A stretch of DNA of 64,000 nucleotides, taken from the NCBI GenBank assembly GCA_023678885.1, contig CM043013.1, positions 15,532,791 to 15,596,790 on the forward strand, given 5' to 3'. This stretch comes from Pogostemon cablin. Taxonomy: Eukaryota > Streptophyta > Magnoliopsida > Lamiales > Lamiaceae. Position 1 is the first letter of the stretch. Every line of letters begins with the position of its first letter. The notes under the pieces are model-generated. The model was not told the DNA's origin. It saw nothing but the letters and a program-made list of their open reading frames with translations, and did no database searches. Shown here one piece after another: positions 59,128-64,000 of the stretch. A program made the translations under genes and the position numbers.

Positions 59128-60793
59128 TGATGAGTGTGTAAATTCACAAGTTTGGCGCTATGTTTTGTGCTAGTTTTGGAGAGTTTTGATGTGGAAATAG
59201 GTGAAAAACCTATATATATTGTGAAATAGCATGAATCAGGTGTTAGTGGAGCTATTTGAGTGTTTTCTTAGCAAAAACGGAGTGAAAGGGCCAAGAATCG
59301 AAGAGACGGAGTCGAAGCCACGCGAACCGCCCAAGAAGTAGGTGGGTTCGACCTGGCTGGAGGAGAGTTCGACCTCTCCAGCAGGTCGAACCAATGTTGC
59401 TGGATATACAGAGATGGGTTCGACCACGACTCAGTTGGTTCGACCTGGCCATCAGGTCGAACCATGGTCGAACCTGTTTGCAAGAAGGAGGATTCGACCA
59501 CGACGTTGGGGTTCGACTTGCCAGTTGGTCGAATCGGGAGCAAGAGTTGTCCAGTGCTGAGGTTCGACCTGGGGTTCGACCAAGGCCTAAGTGGTTCGAC
59601 CTGTCCAGAAGGTCGAACCTGTGCAGAATTCGTCCAGTAGCGGGGTTCGACCTGGGGTTCGACCTGCGGCTCGAGGTTCGACCTGCTTGACGTGGTCGAA
59701 CCTGTGTGCGAGAACTTACCTTATCCGGATTTTCGAGGCCGAAACGCGTGAGATCACTTAGGAAGCCCATTCCAAGCCCTAGAGACGTGATTACAAGTAT
59801 AAAATGAGGTTCATACAGAGAATTAAAGGAGCTTTTGATCGTCAATCGTAGGAAAGACAAGAGTAGAGGTGGTGATCCATTCGGAGGGCTGTGACAGAGG
59901 TTCGCTGAAGGTTCAAGTAAGAATGATTAATCTAACCATGATTGTTCCTAGATCAATCATGGGCTAGAACCACCTTGGTAGTTCTAGGGTTATGAAAGTT
60001 TCATGATGTAATTCGTGTTTCGTGTGTAAAACTCCGTACAACACTACCTGTGGTTTGTTTTATATAAGATTGCATATTTAATCCATACTCATAGTCGTTT
60101 TGTACATCAATGATCGTTGTGTAGAGTCTGAATACATGACATGGTTATTGATTGAGTGCGTTCACTACTGAGCAGGGTTTATCGTTATAATTCTAAGTGA
60201 AGGGATTCCGAAGTATTATTAGAACTGTCTTATATGAATATTCATGAATTGAATTGAATTCGGGTTGATGAATAGGATGAAGAGTATAACTTTATAGTAC
60301 CTAAAAAGGGAGATCAAATCGGGTTAGATTCTAGACGTAGAAGATAATTGATTATGATAGTACCTAGAAAGAGGGGTGAAGCATATCTCTTGCTCCGATG
60401 TTATTCACACGTGTCAAGCGCATATTTACTTGTGTCTATAGAGTAAACTTGCATGGTCTAGTGATGCGTCCACAAACCACAGGGCAGAGTCGGACACCAT
60501 CACACGAGAATACGAATTGCTAGTGAAACTGGATGACCCAATGAACTACCTATCATTCTTATTGATCACAACTCACTTCTCTCTACTTTTGCTATTTCTT
60601 TTGTTAATTCGATTAGAAGTTACTATCCATTAAACCTTTACAATTACCAACATAGTCTAAAATATACTAGAAGATTATAAAATTGATATTTATCCGTCCC
60701 GTGGGTTCGATATTGTAACTTGGTCATCTTCGCGACTACAATTGATATCCTTATACTTGAGGATTAATTTGTGTGTTGAGAAAACCCCTATCA
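59128..60793 (+). repeat. 3' LTR of element C
   Basis: 1666 bp, TGATGAGTGTG to CCCCTATCA, followed by the target duplication ATATG. Module cluster 59344-59702, with a clean 58-bp module at 59417-59474. TATAAAA at 59798-59804. Confidence 0.95.
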
Positions 60794-61254
60794 ATATGTC
60801 ACCGTATCAGATTGTCTATGGGAAGCTGTGCCACTTATCTGTAGAGATTCAACACAAAGCGTTTTGGGCTTTGCGAAGCTTGAACTTGACTCTCAAGGAT
60901 GTGAGGGAGCTGACGATTACTCACATCAATCTTTTGGATGAGTTTCGGAGTCGTACGTACAAGAATTCAGAGATCTATAAGGAAAGGATTAAGAGGTGGC
61001 ATGATTCGAAGATCTCGTACAAGGAGTTCAAGCAAGGAGATGAGGTATTACTCTTTAACTCTCGTTTAAAGCTTTTTGCAGGCAAGTTGAAGTCGAAGTG
61101 GATGAGACCGTTCATGATTCATCGAGCCTTAGGAGGGGGGAGTTTTGAGCTCATTTACAAGGATGGAGACATTTTTGAGGCGAATGGACATCGCTTGAAG
61201 CATTATAGGTCGCCGGATGATGTTTATGTTATCTTTTTGGATACCTTGATCTGA
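60794..61254 (+). pseudogene. integrase of element A, C-terminal part
   Basis: Resumes the A integrase after the insertion of C, starting from the duplicated ATATG. It reads MSPYQIVYGK, then the C-terminal region (EVLLFNSRLKLFAGKLKSKW, HRLKHYRSPDDV) to TGA at 61252-61254. Continuous with 37600-38474. Confidence 0.9.
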
Positions 61255-63333
61255 GTTGGTACTGTCGTGACTCTCCGACGTTAAACATGAGCGCCTGTTG
61301 GGGGCTTTCCCTCCTGTTTTAATGCTTTATTTCTTTCGTGTGAGTAAGAAATTTTTATATTTGAGGTGCTTACTTATCGGCAATTACATCTCTTTGCAAA
61401 CTTAGTTTTGACTATAGTTTCTACTAAGTTTGGAGGGGGGTGTAATGTACTTACCTTGATAAGCACCGATAGTATAATCTTTTCTTTGTGACGTTTGTTA
61501 GGGGAGTTAATTTTTTGTGGCATATTTAAAACTTTAACCAGTTTGTATGTGTCGATTTTTTATAACTTGCCTAATGTTCCGTGGTGTTTTGTTGTTTCGT
61601 ATTTTGAGTGATTGCGGAGTTACTCATAATTGATAAGTTTTTAAAGAACCAATTCTTGACAAAGTTGTGCTCTAATTGGTACTTAATGATTCGTTTTGAA
61701 GTTTGAAGTGTGTAAGGATTGAAGAACACGCATTTTGGAGCTTCCAGGGGGTAGGTTCGACCAGTGCCAGGAGGTCGAACCCAACAGAGGAGGTCGAACC
61801 GTGGTGATAAATCGTCCAATGAGGTAGTTCGACCATGACGTTCTTGGTTCGACCTGTTCAGCAAGTTGAACCGAGGTCGAACTGGTGACATGAAACTTAC
61901 AGAAGGGTGGTTCGACTTAAGCCGATATGGTTCGACCTGGTCAGCAGGTCAAACTCAAGCCGAACCGAAGGAGAAGTGTTCAGAATGTTGATTCGACCAC
62001 GATGAAGTTGATTCTACCTCTTCCACAGGTCGAATCAAGGTCGAACCAAGCCAGGAAAGTGTGTTCTTAATTCCGTCCTTCTATGATGCATGAGTTGGGC
62101 TGTAGAGATACTTGTATGATTTTATTCGGTTTATGGGCTGTTGATTTTGTGCATTCATATGTTCATGTGTTAATTTCTATTGATGAAAAGCATGTATAAT
62201 TTGATAAGTATGTAGAGTTCTTGTGGAATTGATCTTAATTATGTGCTATGAGGAGTACTTAGGATTCTATTTACCTATGTGAGGATTTGAGCCTTGATAA
62301 TCATGATTGGTCATGATTGTTTTATTCTTGAGAGGGTCATTCATATGAACGTATTCTAGAACTTGGCTTGGAGTCTTGTGTGAGACTTATGATTGATAAA
62401 TTGCTAGGACATGATCTTATGCCATTATTTTGTGATTAAGCTACTTAGCCAAATTTTGTCCTTCCTAATGATTTTATTAACCTTTGGATGCCCCGTTGAG
62501 CCGTTAAAAAATCTTTTCTTTGGTAGCCGAAGTAAATAACCTTATAAACCTGTACTTGAGCCTTGATTAACCTATTCATTGGTAGAGAGAGTTGAGGTGA
62601 GTAAGTGTTGCAAGAAGAAAAAGGAAGATAGAATATGGTTGGATGAAAATAATATGGTTAAATCTTGTTTAGGGGTAGTGCCTGAAACTGGTACCTCGAT
62701 TGATTATAACATGAAGTTTTAAGCTTAAGAGCAGCTGATTGATAAAGTAAAGAAGGGTAGTGCCTAAAACTGGTACCCGAATTGTCTAAAGAGATGATGT
62801 TGATGCACGAAAAAGAAGGAAAAATCCATGAGAAGAAGAAGAGAAGTTGGAGGAGATATTGCAGCAAGAAGAAGAAATCGAAAACCTCCAAGGTAACTCT
62901 CTACTAGTGTCTTAAGTTACTTTACTTAAATTTTCCTACCTTTTTCCAAAGAGCCAACATTACAATCCAAAAACAAGTCCTTTGTGATCCTAGTGAAGAG
63001 TTGATTATAAGTTGATTTTTGAGACCTTTGCCAAGCTTATGGTTACGCGTGAATATGGATTGATATGAGTGTTTATATTAGCCTATATAGTGCCTCACGC
63101 ACTTAAGTGAAAGAGAATAAATACTTATCTTGTGAGCTAGATTACTTAGTACTCCGAATGGTGTGTGATTGGATTGGTTTTGCATGAGTGATATATATGA
63201 AGCAATTAATACTTGTTTGATTTAATGAAGTTGCATGTGTGATATGTGTTGTACTTGATCTTGGTGAAATATACACGACTCCTGTGGTTTGATTTGGTTG
63301 TCTCGGGACGAGCAACATGTAAGTTTGGGGGTT
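61255..63333 (+). other. 3' non-coding region of element A, lacking the post-pol ORF
   Basis: Matches the C post-pol region to about 62055. After a short stretch of unmatched sequence it matches the C region that follows the post-pol ORF (from about 62130). GGTTCGACC cluster at 61754-62048. The paired GGTAGTGCCTGAAACTGGTACC copies are at 62673-62695 and 62755-62777. Polypurine tract before 63334. Confidence 0.82.
61754..62048 (+). repeat. Post-pol GGTTCGACC cluster of A
   Basis: About three units; one starts at 61826 with spacing 11-9-2. Words are more decayed than in C. Confidence 0.9.
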
Positions 63334-64000
63334 TGATGAGTGTGTAAATTCACAAGTTTGGCATCATGTTTTGTGCTAGTTTTGGAGAGTTTTGAGGTGG
63401 AAATAGGTGAAAAACCTATATATATTGTGAATTAGCATGAATCAGGTGTTAGTGGAGCTATTTAAGTGGTTTTCATAGCAAAATTGGAGTGGAAGTGCCA
63501 AGAATCGAAGAGACGAAGTCGAGACCACGCGAGCCGCCAAGGAGAGAGGTGGGTTTGACCTGTTGGAGGAGGGTTCGACCTCTCTAGCAGGTCGAACCAG
63601 CATTGAAAGAGTGCTGGAGAGGGGTTCGACCACGACTTGAGCGGTTCGACCTGTCTATCAGGTCGAACCATGGTCGAACCAGTTCGCGAGAAAGTTGATT
63701 CGACCACGACGTTTGTGGTTCGACCAAGACTCGAGGGGTTCGACCTGTACAGGAAGTCGAACCAAGTGCAGAAATTGTCCAGTAAGTAGGTTCGACCTAT
63801 GGTTTGACCTGCGGCTAGTGGTTCGACCTGTTTGCTGAGGTCGAACCGTCGTGCGGAAACTTACCTTATCCAGATTTTCGAGGCCAAAATGCGTGGGATC
63901 ACTTGAAAAGCCCATTCCAAGCCCTAGAGACGTGATTACAAGTATAAAAGGAGACTCATGCAGTCAAGGAAAACACATAAGGACACAACAAGACAACAAC
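63334..64000 (+). repeat. 3' LTR of element A, cut by the window end
   Basis: Starts TGATGAGTGTGTAAATTCAC. Module cluster 63551-63848; TATAAAA 63943-63949. About two fifths of the LTR is visible. Confidence 0.94.

Larger units (their letters stand above)
38475..60793 (+). mobile_element. Athila-type Ty3/gypsy element C, near intact, carrying copia B
   Basis: 5' LTR 38475-40139, primer-binding site 40146-40163, gag from 40253, pol to 46316, spliced post-pol ORF 55752-57800, polypurine tract just before 59128, 3' LTR 59128-60793. ATATG flanks it at 38470-38474 and 60794-60798. Without the inserted copia element B it is about 14 kb, a normal Athila size. By eye the two LTRs differ at roughly 17-20 positions in 1665 bp, so insertion was recent. 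It landed inside the integrase gene of element A. Confidence 0.96.
31164..64000 (+). mobile_element. Athila-type Ty3/gypsy element A, split by element C, runs off right edge
   Basis: 5' LTR 31164-32797, primer-binding site 32804-32821, gag from 32908, pol to 38474, then the 22-kb insertion of element C (38475-60793). Pol resumes at the duplicated ATATG (60794) and ends at 61254. A post-pol non-coding region and the 3' LTR from 63334 follow. Gag-pol carries several stops and frameshifts. Between about 62055 and 62130 the sequence skips the whole stretch that in C carries the spliced post-pol ORF, so A lacks that gene. It is older than C, which lies inside it. Confidence 0.92.

Overview
This is nuclear DNA of a flowering plant, probably a dicot. 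It is AT-rich and holds one ordinary intron-rich host gene between two large nests of LTR retrotransposons. The species cannot be named from the sequence. The plant call rests on Athila-lineage Ty3/gypsy elements with tRNA-Asp-type primer-binding sites, a Ty1/copia element with the tRNA-iMet site TGGTATCAGAGC, Stowaway and hAT MITEs, and a DUF4091/GH123-like gene with GT-AG introns.

Left nest (1-8645). From oldest to youngest: a copia LTR fragment on the minus strand (7992-8645); a plus-strand Athila LTR inserted in it (7294-7991 visible); Athila element D on the minus strand inserted in that LTR (enters from the left edge, ends at 7293); and a copia solo LTR (425-1811) inserted in D's post-pol ORF. 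D kept gag (with stops) and the post-pol ORF but lost all of pol in one deletion.

Middle (8646-31163). First comes AT-rich DNA with retroelement scraps and MITEs. Then comes the only convincing host gene, on the minus strand, with coding exons from 25885 down to 14907. Sixteen exons can be read; they sum to 1965 bp (654 residues plus stop) with every phase agreeing. The protein is a GH123-like DUF4091 protein with an Asp-Glu pair in the expected catalytic position. One 4.4-kb intron holds a 264-bp tandem duplication, a 93-bp tandem duplication, a MITE and a Helitron-like end. Upstream are a hAT MITE with perfect 8-bp target duplications (29555-30206) and a Stowaway MITE (30507-30769).

Right nest (31164-64000). 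Athila element A (plus strand, 5' LTR 31164-32797, 3' LTR starting at 63334 and running off the window) was split inside its integrase by Athila element C (38475-60793, target duplication ATATG). C was in turn split by copia element B (46878-55162, target duplication GAAAG). C is young and nearly intact: gag, a pol with one TAG, D,D,E integrase motifs, and a spliced post-pol ORF. A has a broken gag-pol and lacks the post-pol ORF. B has nearly identical LTRs but a ruined pol, so it was probably moved by enzymes from another copy.

The most unusual signal is a repeated module in the Athila elements built from the 9-mer GGTTCGACC and its reverse complement GGTCGAACC, with fixed spacing: word, 11 nt, word, 9 nt, complement, 2-3 nt, complement. 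It can fold into two nested 9-bp stems. It is present in three compartments of every Athila element here: the LTR, the gag-protease linker (where it is translated) and the region after pol. In the linker each word is read in two different frames, which points to selection on the nucleic acid rather than on the peptide. A second notable feature is the intron in the post-pol ORF, whose splice sites are conserved between C and D.
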